Positions 11,498 through 24,263 are shown, counted from the stretch's first letter. The stretch: DNA of 64,000 nucleotides from Symbiodinium natans (GCA_905221605.1 CAJNDS010002577.1:202001-266000), one strand, 5' to 3'. Notes: generated by a model from the sequence alone, not told the origin. Program-made: numbers and translations.

Positions 11498-12340
11498 TCA
11501 CAAGTCGTCCACACCAAAGGATCCTGAACCACCTGGTCCATTCTCCTCCTCCTCTGGCAGGAGATAATCCTTCTGTAAATCCTGTGGCGAGCACACAGAG
11601 TTCAGCACTTGACCGAGAACGAACAAAAAAAACTCAGTAAAGGCAAGCGTCAGAGTCGTCACCCTCTTGTGGCGACTTTGGAGGTGGGCAAATGTTCTCT
11701 GCCCAAGCCTGCCAAAACCACAGGTGCGAACGTCGGAAAGCAGCAGAGCCCACAGCAGCAAGAAAAAATGCTGCAAGCTGTCCACGGGCCTTTCGATCGA
11801 TGTCGACTGGTATTTGTCCCAGCACCTCCTTACATGGCTTCTGAAAGAGCAAGAATGGAAGAGTCACACAACACAGTCAAAAAAAATTGCAAAGCCACAA
11901 ACCGGCCTTCCACTCCAAGCAGAGCTTACAGTCTGCCCTCGTGTGGCACTTGTGGCAGCAGAGCCCCTGCTTGATCTGGCACGGCTCCTTTGGAAATGGT
12001 ATTTCCTGGAGCCGAGCACGAGCATGCAGTCTAACAAGCCTTCACTACGATCTGCAGCCGCGCCTGTCCAGGCAAGCACTTCAATCTGGGTGGCGGTGGC
12101 TGAGCCGGCTTTGGACCAGGACCAGCCCCTGAACCGGCCCAACAGGCACAATGAGTGGTGCAAGTGATGTCAAGTGCAGCCGCTTCCCAAAGCCTTGTGC
12201 TCCGTCGGCCGAGTCCTCGCCGATCCCTGCATCCACTCGGACATGATCGGACATATGCAGATTCATGTGGAGAGTGACGTATTGAAGGGCAGATCGCAAG
12301 GCACGGGGTCTCGCTCTCATCAACGTTTGCAGTTTCATTT
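11498..12340 (-). CDS. Possible exons of an unrecognised minus-strand gene
   Basis: Minus-strand pieces with protein-like composition: KPKPAGWGAPANETANVDES (~12330), GSGAGPGPKPAQPPPPRLKC (~12130), EVLGQIPVDIDRKARGQL (~11840) and QDLQKDYLLPEEEENGPGGS near 11560 ending at a stop around 11498. They are in different frames and would need introns. The Pro-rich piece resembles the Pro-rich exons at 12.7-13.1 kb, so this may be the 3' part of the same gene or a neighbour. No domain recognised. Confidence 0.22.
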
Positions 12341-12665
12341 GCAGGCGCCCCCCAGCCTGCAGGCTTCGGCTTCGGCATCAAACCTTCAGAAGATCCCTGC
12401 GAAAGACCTACAACATCCTACAACATCCTACAACGGGACATCGCTGACACTGAATCGTGTACAGATCGCAGGCTTGTGAATTCAGCCTTGCTCCTCTCCG
12501 GCGGACTCTTGTCCTGGCCCATGCAACTGCAAAGAGTGCAGAGTCCAGAGGGCAACTTAGTTCAACAGCAGGCGAGTCACAGTAATGAGCCATGGCCTTC
12601 TGACTCCGAGTTCTTCAACCCCGCTAAAAGTCCCGGACCTGGCAGGAAATAAACAAGAGGCTGGC

Positions 12666-13350
12666 TTAGGCATCAGATCGCTTGTGAGCATGGCCTTGAT
12701 CCTGGTCTTTTTCTAGGTCTTGACCTGGCTCTTGTCCCTGCTCTGGAAGGTCTTGTTGCTCTTCTGGTTGCTCTTCATCTAACTTTGGCTTTGGAGGAGG
12801 TGGAGGTGGAGGCGGAGGCGGATGGCACAGCGGATTGTCATCGTCGTCCGGTGTGCAGAAAGGGCTGTCGCCTCGCCACCAAAACACAGAAGTGACGAAG
12901 CTCGAGGGCTTCCCAGACTCGCTAATCCCAAATGCAGTGCTCAGGAAATGCCACAAGGCCTGGCAAGCAAGGCGGCAGCTTCCCCGGCGGGAGCGGCGCC
13001 GGCGGGGGCAGCGGCGCCCTCATGCGCGGACCCAATCCGTCCCATTCCGGAACCTTCGGCGGATCGGTGTACTTGAAGCCGTCCCTTGCATCGTGAGCTT
13101 AAGTCCAGAATTTGCGCTGCAGCAGCTGACATCTTACGACTTTCTTGACTGCCATGTTCACAGTGCTTCTGGCAAAAGACCTCCTAGCGGATGACACGTT
13201 TAGCAATCATTCGGAACGCTCGCGAGGATTTCCTGTTTGGAGAATGACTGTGTTTCCAACAAAGACCACCCACAAAGCTAGTCTTCGCGCGCTGCATCCG
13301 AGATTCACCTTACCAGTCTCGCAGTCCACTTTCCAGTAGACCTTTTCCTC
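12666..13350 (-). CDS. Pro-rich/acidic-tailed protein, minus-strand exons
   Basis: Three minus-strand exons look real. A 37-base exon (13350-13314) encodes EEKVYWKVDCETG between an AG|G acceptor and a GT donor; its pattern resembles the core of a WW-type domain but is too short to assign. A second (~13090-12970) encodes FKYTDPPKVPEWDGLGPRMR and then a Pro-rich run. A third (~12930-12666) encodes SESGKPSSFVTSVFWWRGDS, a run of ten prolines, then an acidic Glu/Gln/Asp-rich tail and TAA. Order and strand fit one gene; the splice phases between exons two and three could not be made to agree. Function unknown; such tails are common in RNA-processing factors, which is only a guess. Confidence 0.35.
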
Positions 13351-14802
13351 CTGTCAGACAATTGCTGCATGGGGCTGGCCCGCTCGGGCTCGGAACTGGT
13401 CAGAGCTTCCAGAAAACTGGCCCTTGGTCCTCTTCGTTGAAGGATGTGTTTCTGAGGCTTCTCTTCGGAAACGGGACAGCCTGTCTCACCAAGGACATCC
13501 AAGGACCCTCCCCTCCAGCACAATCTGTTCAACTTTTTTTGCTCGTCCGGCCTCTAGCTGAACCGGATGAAGGAAGGCAGAATACCGCCTAATAGCCTCG
13601 CGGCAAAGTCTCCAGCCCATCCGCTCTTAGAGCCAAATCCCTGACGCTCAGCAAGGCTCAGCTGAGTCACTTCGTCTGCAACATTGAAGCTTGCAGCTGC
13701 TCTGGCTCGTTGGAAAGGAACCCAAGGAGTCCAATCACTCTCAACCTGGGGCAAATCATAGGCAAACCGTATGCAAAATACACGCAAGTAGACGCAAATA
13801 AACGATATAAAAAAAAAAAAAACAAGAGTTCGAGCAAGAGCCTCGCGGACCTTTGCACACGAATGCTCGCAGGCCCATGCGCATCTGCCCAACATCTCAG
13901 ACCATCTCGTGCTAGGTCGTGCTGCTGGGCTCGTGGACTGCCAACTAGAGAACATATAAAGCTCCAGCACCAACAGCCATTTTAAAATTCTGTCAATGTT
14001 GATGGGTGAGGGGTTGCACTGAGGGTTGCTACCGATCCAAGTCGGCAATCTGTGCATGCGGGTACATTTTTGTTTCAGACGATCGGCGCACCCATCCTTG
14101 ATCACTCAAAACGGCCTGTGCAAGAAAATGTCATTATGCAGCAACTTCGCGATTCGAAACTGAAATCTGATCAAGCTAGGCTCACTGGGACAAGGGCTAA
14201 GGACTCTCTGAAGGACCTGCGACGCATCATCGATAGCAGCTGCACTGCCTCAGGGCACGCACGCCACAAACAGAAAGTCATGAACTGTCTCCAGGCTCCG
14301 GAAACATCCTGAGAAAAGTACCCAAGTCCATTGGGATGCTTTGTCCTGGCAGGCGAGGCCGGTGACTAGCGTGAGTCACACGTTGGGAACGTGGTGTTGG
14401 CGGCATATAGCACAATCTCTCGTCAGCGGACACATTCGAAGAGCGTGGAGAGAAATGGGCCAGGGCCGAGGCGAACTTCCTCTCAAAAATCTGATCTGTC
14501 ATACGCTGCACGACACTGCTCGTCCCCAAAGCCCGACCTTGCCTTCGACAGGCGCCTTCCAGAAAAGGAGGGATCAAAGGGAATTGACAAGGCCAAGCAT
14601 TCATAGAACTGAGGGAGAAGAGAGCAGCCAGAAGTGGCCAGATCAGAGCACGTTTCCCAGGCCGGACCTCTGCAAGTGGCAGAGGCCCTGCTCCCACGCT
14701 GTGGGAACCACCGCAACAGCACGCCGCATCCTCTCAAAACAAGAGAAACTTGAGGGCATTGCTTAGCTTTTGTATCGGACGCATGAAGGCGACACTGTTA
14801 CA

Positions 14803-15495
14803 TCGAACCAACTCTCTCATATGTGAGTTTGCGACAGCAAGCAAACGAATCGTATCCTGGATGAGCTTGCGTTGTGCGATTGCAACATCAAACAACAAAT
14901 GTCATATGTGAACTTGCGTTGCAAAAAGAGAACATGTGCGACAACAACCGTTGTCAACATCAAACAAAATACTCAAAATACTGGTTAAGAATGGGGCCGA
15001 GGGGGGAGGGAGAGGGGAGGGGGGGACCCCCTACCTCATCGAGAAACCTGCATGCACGGCGCACAAACTCTCTTGCACATGAGCTCAGGTCATACATAGG
15101 ACACATCCTAGGAAATCTCACAACGCAACATCGTCTACGCACTCATCGCTGTTTGCTATCACGCAAACGGGTTCGTCTAAATGCTGGAGATCACACGAGG
15201 CAAGCTCCTACAGGATACTCTTCACTGTATGCTGCGTGCAATGCAGTCTCATATTGACAGAGTTGGTTCGATGCATGCGTGTAGTCTTCATGTGTACGAA
15301 AGAGTTCATACATAGAAAACATTTTCTGACTTCTCACAAAGCAAGCTCGTCTGGTACACCCTTCGTTTGCTTGCTGTCATGCGAACCGGTTCTGCAATTC
15401 GGAGATCAAACAACGCAAGCTCATGCAAAAGACACGTGCACTGCAACAGCGATAGCAAAAATCGCCAGAAGTATTGGTTAACCATGGGGGACCTA
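14803..15495. repeat. Fold-back region with inverted and direct short repeats
   Basis: CATCGAACCAACTCT at about 14803 returns inverted at about 15257 (GAGTTGGTTCGATG). GACAGCAAGCAAACGAA (~14832) returns inverted at about 15363 (TTCGTTTGCTTGCTGTC). Two direct copies of a block ending in TGGTTAAGAATGGGG / TTGGTTAACCATGGGG (about 14980 and 15475) flank it. No open frame. It may be a decayed fold-back mobile element. Confidence 0.5.
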
Positions 15496-15589
15496 CGGGG
15501 GTTAAACCTCCGATATATCCGAGACTAAGGCCCTTGAGTGCTGTTTGACCCAACAACAAAGTGGTAAACAAGAACTCCCGCAAGCTCCG

Positions 15590-18095
15590 AAGGAGCTAGC
15601 TTTCGTGACTACAGATGTTGTGGGACTTTTTGGGCTCTTCGGGACTTTGTCCAACGACTTTTTGAGTCTTATCAAAAAGGACTTCTCCTCGAAAGAGTCT
15701 AAAATTGTGGCAAACAGGCACAGGTTGCACGAGCGTTTGGGCATGTAAGAATGCACTTCGGCACTTCAAGTTGGCCATTCTGTCAGTGCGAGCCTCGGCT
15801 GCACAGGGCACGATAAAGGCCAATGCCATCGCTGCACCCGAAGTTCACAGTTGCTACACGCCGTTACACTCCCGGGTCGGTCATGCCTGTGATATCTTGT
15901 GGTATCTTGCGGTCTTTGCCGAATGGAACTGCCCTCGTGTTGCCTTGACTTTGCGCGACTGGCTGCAGATCCAGCTGAGCAAACATGTCACAGTTGCCCG
16001 CCAAGGGGAAGTGAAGTCATTTGTTCATCGCGTCCTTCCTACAGATACCCATACCTGCCAAAGACCTTGGTAGCCCTTGGTGCTCCTCCTCACATCTTTT
16101 GGAAATGCCTGCAAGCCTTCAAGGCACTTCAAGGGCTCGCCGCCCGTTTGATGAGCAGCGCGGAAACTCTTACACAAACATGCATTCTAAAATCTCGAAA
16201 TAAGGAAATCGCTGCTGGTTTCCCCACTACTCAGAAAGAGCGTTTGGATTTACACAGTTGGCCAAGTTTCGATGGCGTCAAATCACACTGCCCATCAGTC
16301 TTGCAGTTGGCTCGTTGATCAGCAACTGCACAGGTGCACAATCGTGCACACGCACCGGACTCACGAAGCCACCATGGGCTAAAGTCTGCTCTGTGCTCAC
16401 AGCTCACACTGCTCACACATGAAACCTGGCGGCGGGAGGCCTGAGTCCTCGACACCTTCGACTGCTCCATGAAAAAGCGCTCATCCTTCGCCCACCACCT
16501 GAAAATGCATAGTTCCAGGCATACTTGGGGATGTGATGTTTGGAATGGAAATTGCTGGGCCATCCACGAAGACTCTCGTCGAAGTCGTTGTGTGTCCTCA
16601 AAGTTTTCCCTCACCTTCACTTCTCCATGGACCTCAGTGACAACAACTCTCGTTGGTCCTGAACACACTATGCCCAGCAGAGTGTGGAACTTCCAGCAAA
16701 CAGACGAACAAAGTATACCTAAACCATCCTAAACTCCAAGATCCATGCACAAAGGCTCCGTGAATCTTCTGAGCCTGCTGCTGGGTGTTGTACGAGAACC
16801 TCTCTTTGAGTCGGTGCTTCCAAGACGCCCCAGGTTGGCTTTCCTGGCCCCCGAAACATAGCGAAAGTACTCCAACTATGAGGTTGCACGTTCTCCCACA
16901 AAACACATCACCAACATGCAACCACCTGCGACAGCCGGTGCCTATGGAGCCATAAACTTTCGCTGCAGCTGGCGTTCCTTCCATCAAAGCGGCCTGAAAA
17001 ACACATGGCCCGCATCAACAACTGAGCGAACTGCCAAAACACAATGATTGCCTGGTGCTGCGCATATTCTCTTTGGAGCAAATCTTCTCTTGCTCGTTGG
17101 TCCTCTCAGACACGCCAGCTTTGACACCTACTCAGATGTAAGCAAACTCCAGCAAAAGATAAGATCCTCGTTGCCATCGGCGTCGAATTTTCGCACAGAG
17201 CCCCAACCTGGGCATAGCCTGCGAGCTCGCGATGCCAACACACACGTGTCACACACACACATGCCAGAGGTGTACATGTGAATCTCGGGAAATGTCACGA
17301 AAGCAAGCACAACTGCCGCCATCAAGCAGTCGCTTCTGGATTTTTGCTCAAGCTCTTGCAGGCCTGTATATATCCGAGCAGTACACGAACAAGCAGCAAC
17401 CGATGACGCAAAGCATAGCCTCGCCAAAGACAACAGTTGAGTTTGGCGACTGAATGATAGCCGTGCTTGGGCTCACACAACATCTATGTAGATGGCAGTG
17501 GACTGCGCGTTGCTCCAGTCGTCGCCCAGAAAACTGCCAAGTCAACGTCATCCGCAAAGTAACTTGCAACTCGAGTTTAGGCTTCTCGACACTGTCAAAT
17601 CCTTCGACCCTGGCCGCCGAAAGCAGAACTACCCGTCGAACATGACGTGTTACAATTGGCAAAAAGTGTCCCTTGTTTCGGCGCCAAAAAAGGGGGTCCG
17701 TTTGCAAATGCATGAACTTTCATTCCTTGTTTATGCCGTGTCCCGAATCTTCTCAACCAACAGTTTGCACGACAGAGAACATGTGAAAACAACTTCAAAC
17801 ACCTACTTGATAGCTAAGTCGATTCGTGTCGGATTCAGATGTGCATGACTTGTGGAACTCTTTGACACGGATGTCCAAAGTTCATGCAACTCAAAAAGCA
17901 CAACGACGCATGCAACAGCGCAATCAAAGCATTTCGTGCTACTTTCTGAGCAAAACAACTGCTGCGCGGCCTGGAAAAAGGCATGTCGGCAAGAGGGTAT
18001 TTTGCCTGATATTGTCGCGGCAAAGCAATCACAACATGGCAAACATGCTCCCGACAGCTTCCATCAAAATGCTGCACTGCGCACGTCTTGCACAA
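15590..18095 (-). CDS. Unrecognised multi-exon gene, minus strand
   Basis: Minus-strand exon-like blocks: ~18095-17850 (ALPRQYQAKYPLADMPFSRP), ~17280-17150 (GWGSVRKFDADGNEDLIFCW), ~16830-16740 (SWKHRLKERFSYNTQQQAQK), ~16660-16450 (EVHGEVKVRENFEDTQRLRR … FRWWAKDERFFMEQSKVSRT) and ~15740-15620 (RGEVLFDKTQKVVGQSPEEP). All share strand and composition and are separated by non-coding stretches of a few hundred bases, as in an intron-rich gene. No catalytic or binding motif identifies the product. Some blocks have a rival frame. Confidence 0.3.
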
Positions 18096-18373
18096 CAGTT
18101 CAACGTCACAATTTCAGTGTATGCTGTCTGGACTCAGGCCCGGACCCAGCCAATTACTCCAAGTACGCTATCCTTGGTGAGACAAATTCATACAACCCAG
18201 GCACGCAAGGCTCTGAAAACAAACGAGTGCCATCGCCATCAACAAACGGCGAGGCTCGAAACAGACGTGCGGCCACGGGTTCCCACGCCATCACCGGGCT
18301 GCACTCGACAGATTGAATGTGAGCCAAACGAACACATTTGCATCTCTCTTCTTCTACCAACCGAGAATGCCTT

Positions 18374-18434
18374 CCAAATCTCACTCTCTCTCTTTCTATC
18401 TCTCCTTGTCTCTCGCTCTCTCGCTCTTTCTCTC

Positions 18435-18471
<37 letters not shown>

Positions 18472-18602
18472 TTCCCATGAACTTTTCTGTCTCTCTCTCT
18501 CTCTCTGTCGTTCTCTCTCTGTCGTTCTCTCTCTGTCGCTCTCTCTCTCTCTCTCTCTTGTTCTCTTCACTTGCTCTTTCTCCTTCTCTTTCTCTGACGC
18601 CA
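18374..18602. repeat. (CT)n microsatellite
   Basis: About 230 bases dominated by CT dinucleotides with interspersed CGCT, TTTC and GTCG. Ser/Leu-rich (plus) and Arg/Glu-rich (minus) open frames across it are artefacts. Confidence 0.95.
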
Positions 18603-18799
18603 AACTCCGACAACGTCCAGGGTTTTTCTCCCCGTTTTAGGACACTTCCTAAGACTACCAGACTAGACAGCTACGAGTATGTGCGTTTTGTAGCCGTCTA
18701 TCTGCTACCTGTATTATAGGGGTCCATCGAGAATATGCAGAAACTCCTATCCCTACCCGTCTACCTTTGGGGGGATGGACCACTATCTTCATGGGTCTA

Positions 18800-19012
18800 T
18801 CCGGAAACCAATGGGTGCCTATACATAGGCACCTCCGATAGGTCGGATAGGGTCCTATGCATGGGGGGGGGGGGCGGCTCTGACATAGACGCGGCGGCTC
18901 TGACATAGACCCTATGCGGTCCCTGTGCACGTCGGACGTCCCGAGCATCATGCGAGCATTGTGTTTGCAAACAGGGGGGGGCTGCGCCGCCCCCAAACCC
19001 CCACCTTTTTTA
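18800..19012. repeat. GC-rich dispersed repeat with hairpins
   Basis: Contains the palindrome GGTGCCTATACATAGGCACC (9 bp arms), a direct repeat CGGCTCTGACATAGAC (twice, ~18876 and ~18895) and the block GCATTGTGTTTGCAAAC followed by a G run and CTGCGCC plus a C run that can pair with it. The last block recurs five times at 52.6-52.95 kb, so it is a dispersed element. Confidence 0.7.
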
Positions 19013-19082
19013 CGCTCGAATATAGCATGCGTGTGTTCCCCCCGCGATAGACCCCCCCCATCCCTTCAGATAGGCCCCTAAG

Positions 19083-20955
19083 CTAAAATACCCCCATGCC
19101 CCAAAGCCAAAAAAACCGTAAACCCTAAACCCCAAAAATCCCCTAAACGCTACGCCCGAAAAACCCTACTGAAAACCCAATACACCCTAGAAACCTCCTA
19201 ACCCCTAAACCCTAAACCCTGAAAAAACCGAAGCCCTAAACCCTGAAAATCCCTTAACCCTGAACCCCAAAAGCCCCTGAACCCCAAAACCTCCTAAAGA
19301 ACCCCTGATCCTTAAACCCCAAAAAACATAAAACCTAAAACCCCCCAAGACGTAAAATCTAAAAACCCCAAACTCTACACCCTAGAACGCCCTAAACCCT
19401 AAACCCTAAACCCTAAAACCTAAAACCTAAAAACCTCAAACCCTAAACCCTAAACCCTACCTGGTCCTTCGTATGGCCTCCCTTTTGTGACCCCAAAAAC
19501 AAAAACTGGTAAGACCAAAAAAAACAACCACATGACCCCATAAGAAACGGAAAACCAAGAAATGGAACTCTGAAGTAAGCCCCAAACCCAGACACCCTAA
19601 ACCCTATAACCCTTAACCCTAACACCCTGCTGGCCGGACATCCTTTGGAGCTGGGATGTGGAAGTGCAGGGTTTGGGGTCTATAGGGTTTATAGGTTTAG
19701 GGTTGCTAGGGTTGTGAAAGTTTTTAAGCTTCTGCTTTGGAGCGCCGGCTATTCCAGCAGTGGTCGCCATGCATAGTGGTGGCAGGAGCATGGATGAAGC
19801 TCATTCTGTCGAGATAGCACATTGCATGTAGCAAAAAGCATCATGCAATCAATCTGTACATTTCAACATGGATGCCTGATCATGGCCCGTTCTTGCTGGA
19901 TTTGTCTGGCTTTTGCAAGCTGTGTTTAGGGTTTTACGTGCCACTTTGGGTTATAGAGGTTTATCTGGATTTAGTGTGAGGAAAACTTCCTCAGGGTACA
20001 GGGTTTGTATGAGACCTTTCATGTCTTGTGACCCCCTCCCCAAGAAAAGAACCCATGTAAGCCCCAAAAACGAAGACTATATGCAGGACCCACAATGGTT
20101 GCAGAGTTTGGAGGGTTGAAAGGTTTATAGGGATATATGGGAGAGTTTTGTTTCGGGAAGACAGAAAGTGAGTGGTCATACTCAACCGTCTTGGTGTTTG
20201 TTGGTTGCTCTGCTCTTCTTCTGGTTTAGGGTATTAGGTATTAGGGTATTAGAAGGACTCAAGGGCTTGTGCTACGCCAGCATGCTCTCTTCGCAACCCA
20301 TCCCTACCCCGCCTACTAGCCCCAGAAGCCCTATAGGTTTTCGGGGTATATAGAAGGTAGGGTGGTAGGGCTCCAGGGTTCTAGGGTTTATATAGGGTCC
20401 TCTCTAATATATAGGCTATACATATACATATATAGGGCTTAGAATGCAGAATATCCCTATAGAAACCCAAGCCCTACTAGCCAACCCCATAAGCCCTGTA
20501 AAAGCCCTTGAAAAAGCTTGAAAAGCCTGTAAAACACCCTAAAACTGAAACCCTTATATTGCTTCTGCTGCAAGGCCAGCATTCTCTAGAACCCGAGGCC
20601 CTGCATCCCGCACCTTTACAGTTTCAAGCCCTTTATGCCCTAAAACTGGAACCCTTACACTGGCCTATCTCTCTCCCCCACCCCCCCCCATCTCTATACG
20701 CAAGCCAAAACTCGAAAACTCCAACCTTGAATGCGAAACCACTGGAACCCTGACACTGGGACCCTAGAACCTTTAAAGTCCTTGATCCCAAAGGATCTTT
20801 AGGGTTTATAGGGTTTAGGGGAATCGCAATTGTCCCTTAATCCTCTCTTGCGAACCCCTAGAACCTTAACGCCCTTGCTCCCAAAGGATCTTTAGGGTTT
20901 ATAGAGTTTAGGGTAGTCACAATTGTCCCTTAATCCTCTAGCAACCGCAAAGACC
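19083..20955. repeat. Degenerate interstitial telomere-like repeats (heptamer)
   Basis: Dense CCCTAAA/ACCCTAA variants run from about 19083 to 19625, with perfect short arrays near 19391-19415 and 19436-19459. From about 19670 the motif appears mostly on the other strand (TTTAGGG, TATAGGG), then alternates in blocks. A ~93 base direct duplication starts at about 20781 and 20874 (CTT-G-TCCCAAAGGATC). TTTAGGG is the plant/dinoflagellate-type telomere repeat. The decay and unique sequence between blocks argue for an old interstitial array rather than a chromosome end. Confidence 0.8.
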
Positions 20956-21099
20956 TCCCGAAACAAACCTTTGAGGACCCAGTAAAGCACGAGAAACCAA
21001 CTGCGAAGCCACTAAAGACCTTCATGGGCTGGAAAGCGCAAGAGAGACAAAGCAGAACGCCCTCCAGCACCGGACAACCAACCATCAACTTCCCCAGAA

Positions 21100-21565
21100 T
21101 CCCAAGAGAAGCTTCTGAAGAGCTTGCAAATCCAGAAAAAACAAAACGTACATCTTAAGACCTGCAAAACCCGAAAAACCAAAAAACAAATGAACGCCTG
21201 CAACGTCCGGAGAACAAAAAACAACAAAACCAAAACAAAAGAAGACCTGCAACACCCGGAAAACCAAAAAGCACAAAAAACCAAAAACTGAAGACCAGCA
21301 AGGGCCTAAAAACCAAAAATCTCAAAACCAAAAACCCAAAACTTCCGAAAAACCAAAAAACTGGCTTCGAAAAACCAAAACACCCCTAAACAGAAACCAA
21401 CGGAAAGCAAAAAAACAGCACGCAAAAACCAAAAAACTGCGCAAGAAACGCACGGAAACAAACAGAAAAGTTTGAGACCTCCCCCCGACCAAAAAATTTG
21501 TATTTCTAGACAAAAAGGAAAACCAAGAAACCTAACAACCCCAAAAATCTGGTAAACCCACCCTG
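21100..21565. repeat. A-rich (CCAAAAA)n low-complexity block
   Basis: Repeated ACCAAAAA, AAAACAAA and GCAACxCCxGGA units. The minus strand gives Phe/Val/Leu-rich hydrophobic open frames that look like membrane proteins but follow from the base bias. A TTTAGGGTTTAG remnant follows at about 21627. Confidence 0.8.
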
Positions 21566-21739
21566 AATGTAAAAACACACCATGCGCGGGACATAAACTC
21601 GACAGATGTCATGGAGGTGCCAAGAGGGTTTAGGGTTTAGTGGGGGTTCTTCTTAAAGAAACCCTGCCTTATACCCCTACAGCTGGGAACGGATCGCAGT
21701 GTAACAGCACGAACAAGGATATGAATGAACATCTGAATG

Positions 21740-22925
21740 AATATACGAAGTGAGGACACGTCATAATAAAATTTATAAGGGCCCCCTTCGTTCTATTTGC
21801 ATTGTAAATCGGCCCTTTCACATAATCCTTTGCGTCACTTCTTTCTTCTAGTAATTCCCGGGCACTAACTTATTTCTTTTAATATGCGCCCGTGATATAA
21901 TATTAAAAGACGAAGAGAAAGAGCGAACTGATTTGTAATGGAGAGAACGAAGTGAAAGAAAGCACGAAATTAGTAAGCGATTGAACGAAACAAGGAAATA
22001 CGCGGGCACACAATGAGTCTTTTAAAAAGCCCGCGGGAACAGGAATAATAATACGATGAAGAGAGTAAATGAGTTAGTTTATAAGCGAGCGAATCGAGCG
22101 CAATAAACGTAACGAATGTACGAACGAAATACACGCGCATACCAAAAGCCCTTTAACGGCGCGTGATATAATATTATTACTGTCATTCCGGCGCTCACCA
22201 TATTCTTTTCATGCGCCTGTGTTATAATTTGAATAAAGCGGAGAGAACATTAAAGGGCGTATTAATAATATTATAAGGACACGCATGAATATTATTAATG
22301 AGGCCTTTAAGTGAACGAAACAAGAACTTTTTTGCCGTGCGTCAATATAATGTGTACACGTGTGAACTAAATTATAGTACAAACGCACCCGCAAAATTAG
22401 CCCTTTAATTTTATTGCATTCAGGGGCCCCGTTTGACCATAGAATTAATACTGGCCCGTGCGCTACATTCACCACCTTTGTCTTGTTCACGCGGTTCTTT
22501 CTTGTTTTTACAGTGAGCTTGCGAACCGCGTAAACGAAGAACGAAATCAAACTCTGAACGAAAGGAGTGCATGCCAGGAAACTAAACCATTGAGCCCCCA
22601 CATTCACCCTTAGATTTAGTACTGTGTTCCCATCCTATTCTCGGGGTCTTATGGCGTGCGGAGTTATAATATGACAACATGCAAGGAACATAGTGACCGC
22701 GCGATATTAACATTATAACGTACAGCATTATGAGCGCAAAATGAGGACTGCACTCATTATGTTGTAGATACAAGCAAGCTCAATTAGTGAGCAAAAGAAG
22801 AGACTGAAATGACAAGGGAGTGAATGAGTTTATGACATGAATGAACAACCGCGTGAAGAGAATATTATTACAGGCGCAATGAAGATATGAATAAGCACGT
22901 GAATAATATTAACTGAACGTGTGAA
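21740..22925. repeat. AT-rich block with diverged GAACGAA and ATAATATTA motifs
   Basis: Clearly lower GC than its surroundings. GTGATATAATATTA occurs near 21890 and 22153 with a relative (GTGTTATAAT) near 22218; GAACGAA/GAATGAA words recur throughout. No gene-like frame. It looks like a diverged satellite; an organellar insert is less likely because no recognisable organellar gene is present. Confidence 0.55.
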
Positions 22926-24255
22926 TGAAACCAGCTATGACTTTCATAATCTTGTTTGCGCTTGTAATTTAAATGTAATGAAATGCAATGAAAGCACGAA
23001 TTTAATGAAGAAAACGCATAGCATAAAAAGGAAGGCGTGCTCACTTCGTTCACACCTTTATTCATACTTTTCTCTTCACGGGCGTCACATGAATTCTTTA
23101 ATGTGCAGTGGCGAAAACCCTTTGAACTTTTCTTTCGACTCTGGAAGAATTCTTGCGAGCTCTGACGCGGCCTGCTGCAGGTCGCATTGCGCGCTGATGC
23201 GCACGTGCTTTTTGGAGTTGCACTGACGCGGACTGCGCGGAAAGCCAACACAAGACCTCAAACCTTTAGAATGGCCTGAACCTGATGTGAGTCCATTTCT
23301 GAACCTCCATCCATATTACGTCTCAGAACCACCCATTTGAGTCTCTGCGCCTGCGCCATCGTCTGCCCTCCGAGCTGGAAAGGTGGGGAGGCCTCCAGTG
23401 CTGGGCCACACCTTCAGAAGTCGATCAGTCATGAATGCTTTTTTCTTTTTCCTTCAGTTTTTTTTTTGAAAAGCAGACGCCTCTCGAAAGCGACCAAACT
23501 ACCAGGTTCCCCGCGCGCTCAACGTGTCGAAATAGTCCAAGAGCACATCCATGCCGCACCAAGCTGTGCAGGGAGATCGCAAAATGCAAATGTATGCCAG
23601 AAAGTCAAAACTACCATCTTGTAAACAACGTCAATCTGCAGAGATATCACAAGAGAAGCTAGACAGGAGCCAACCATTCCTGGGTTTTGGATCACCGCAG
23701 AATGCACTAATACCCTGTGCACAGATAGTAGACGTGCCTTTGCAACTGCTAGATTTCATGGCAGCTCGACTCCAACTACTGTTCTGTAACCAAAAACTCC
23801 ATCCCCTCGTCTTCACCATCAAATTCGCCCGAACTAATGAGCACTCTCTTCACCGCATCCCCAGCACAGCAACAACACCCAACTGCAGCAGCAGAGCATC
23901 AGCAGCTTGGGTGGTTGGGTGACTAATCAGGACGATGTTCCAGATGCAAATTCAGGCATCAGGTGGCTCGTTTAGAGCAAGTTCATGCCGATCTGCAACG
24001 TCAACAGGAAATTGTTGCATGAAAGGCAAAGATAAGGAAGAAGCTGGAAAGCAACAAAAGCGATGCCGCGGACAACCTGCAGGATCCGCCGCACGCCGCC
24101 CCTACAGACCCTACAGCAAGCCTGCAAAACCTACCAATTACTTGGACATTTTCCTGCATTCACACAGAGTCCATTCCCTTGTAAACACAAAGGATTGAAG
24201 GCCCTAGAGTCTGTAGGAACCTTGAAAGCCCCTGACCTGTAAGAACTGCAAATTA
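22926..24255. other. No confidently assigned gene
   Basis: Overlapping open frames of similar quality on both strands at 22.87-23.25 kb and 23.55-23.92 kb, none with a motif. A T/A-rich tract lies near 23.44-23.47 kb. Confidence 0.25.
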
Positions 24256-24263
24256 AAAAAACT

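Noticed and set aside
18154-18640. Ser/Leu-rich and Arg/Glu-rich ORFs on opposite strands
   Set aside because: Direct translation of the CT microsatellite.
21012-21578. Hydrophobic Phe/Val-rich minus ORFs resembling small membrane proteins
   Set aside because: Produced by the CCAAAAA low-complexity block.
21740-22925. Mitochondrial or plastid DNA insert
   Set aside because: AT-rich but no cox, cob, psa/psb or rRNA fragment can be recognised; motif repeats fit a satellite better.
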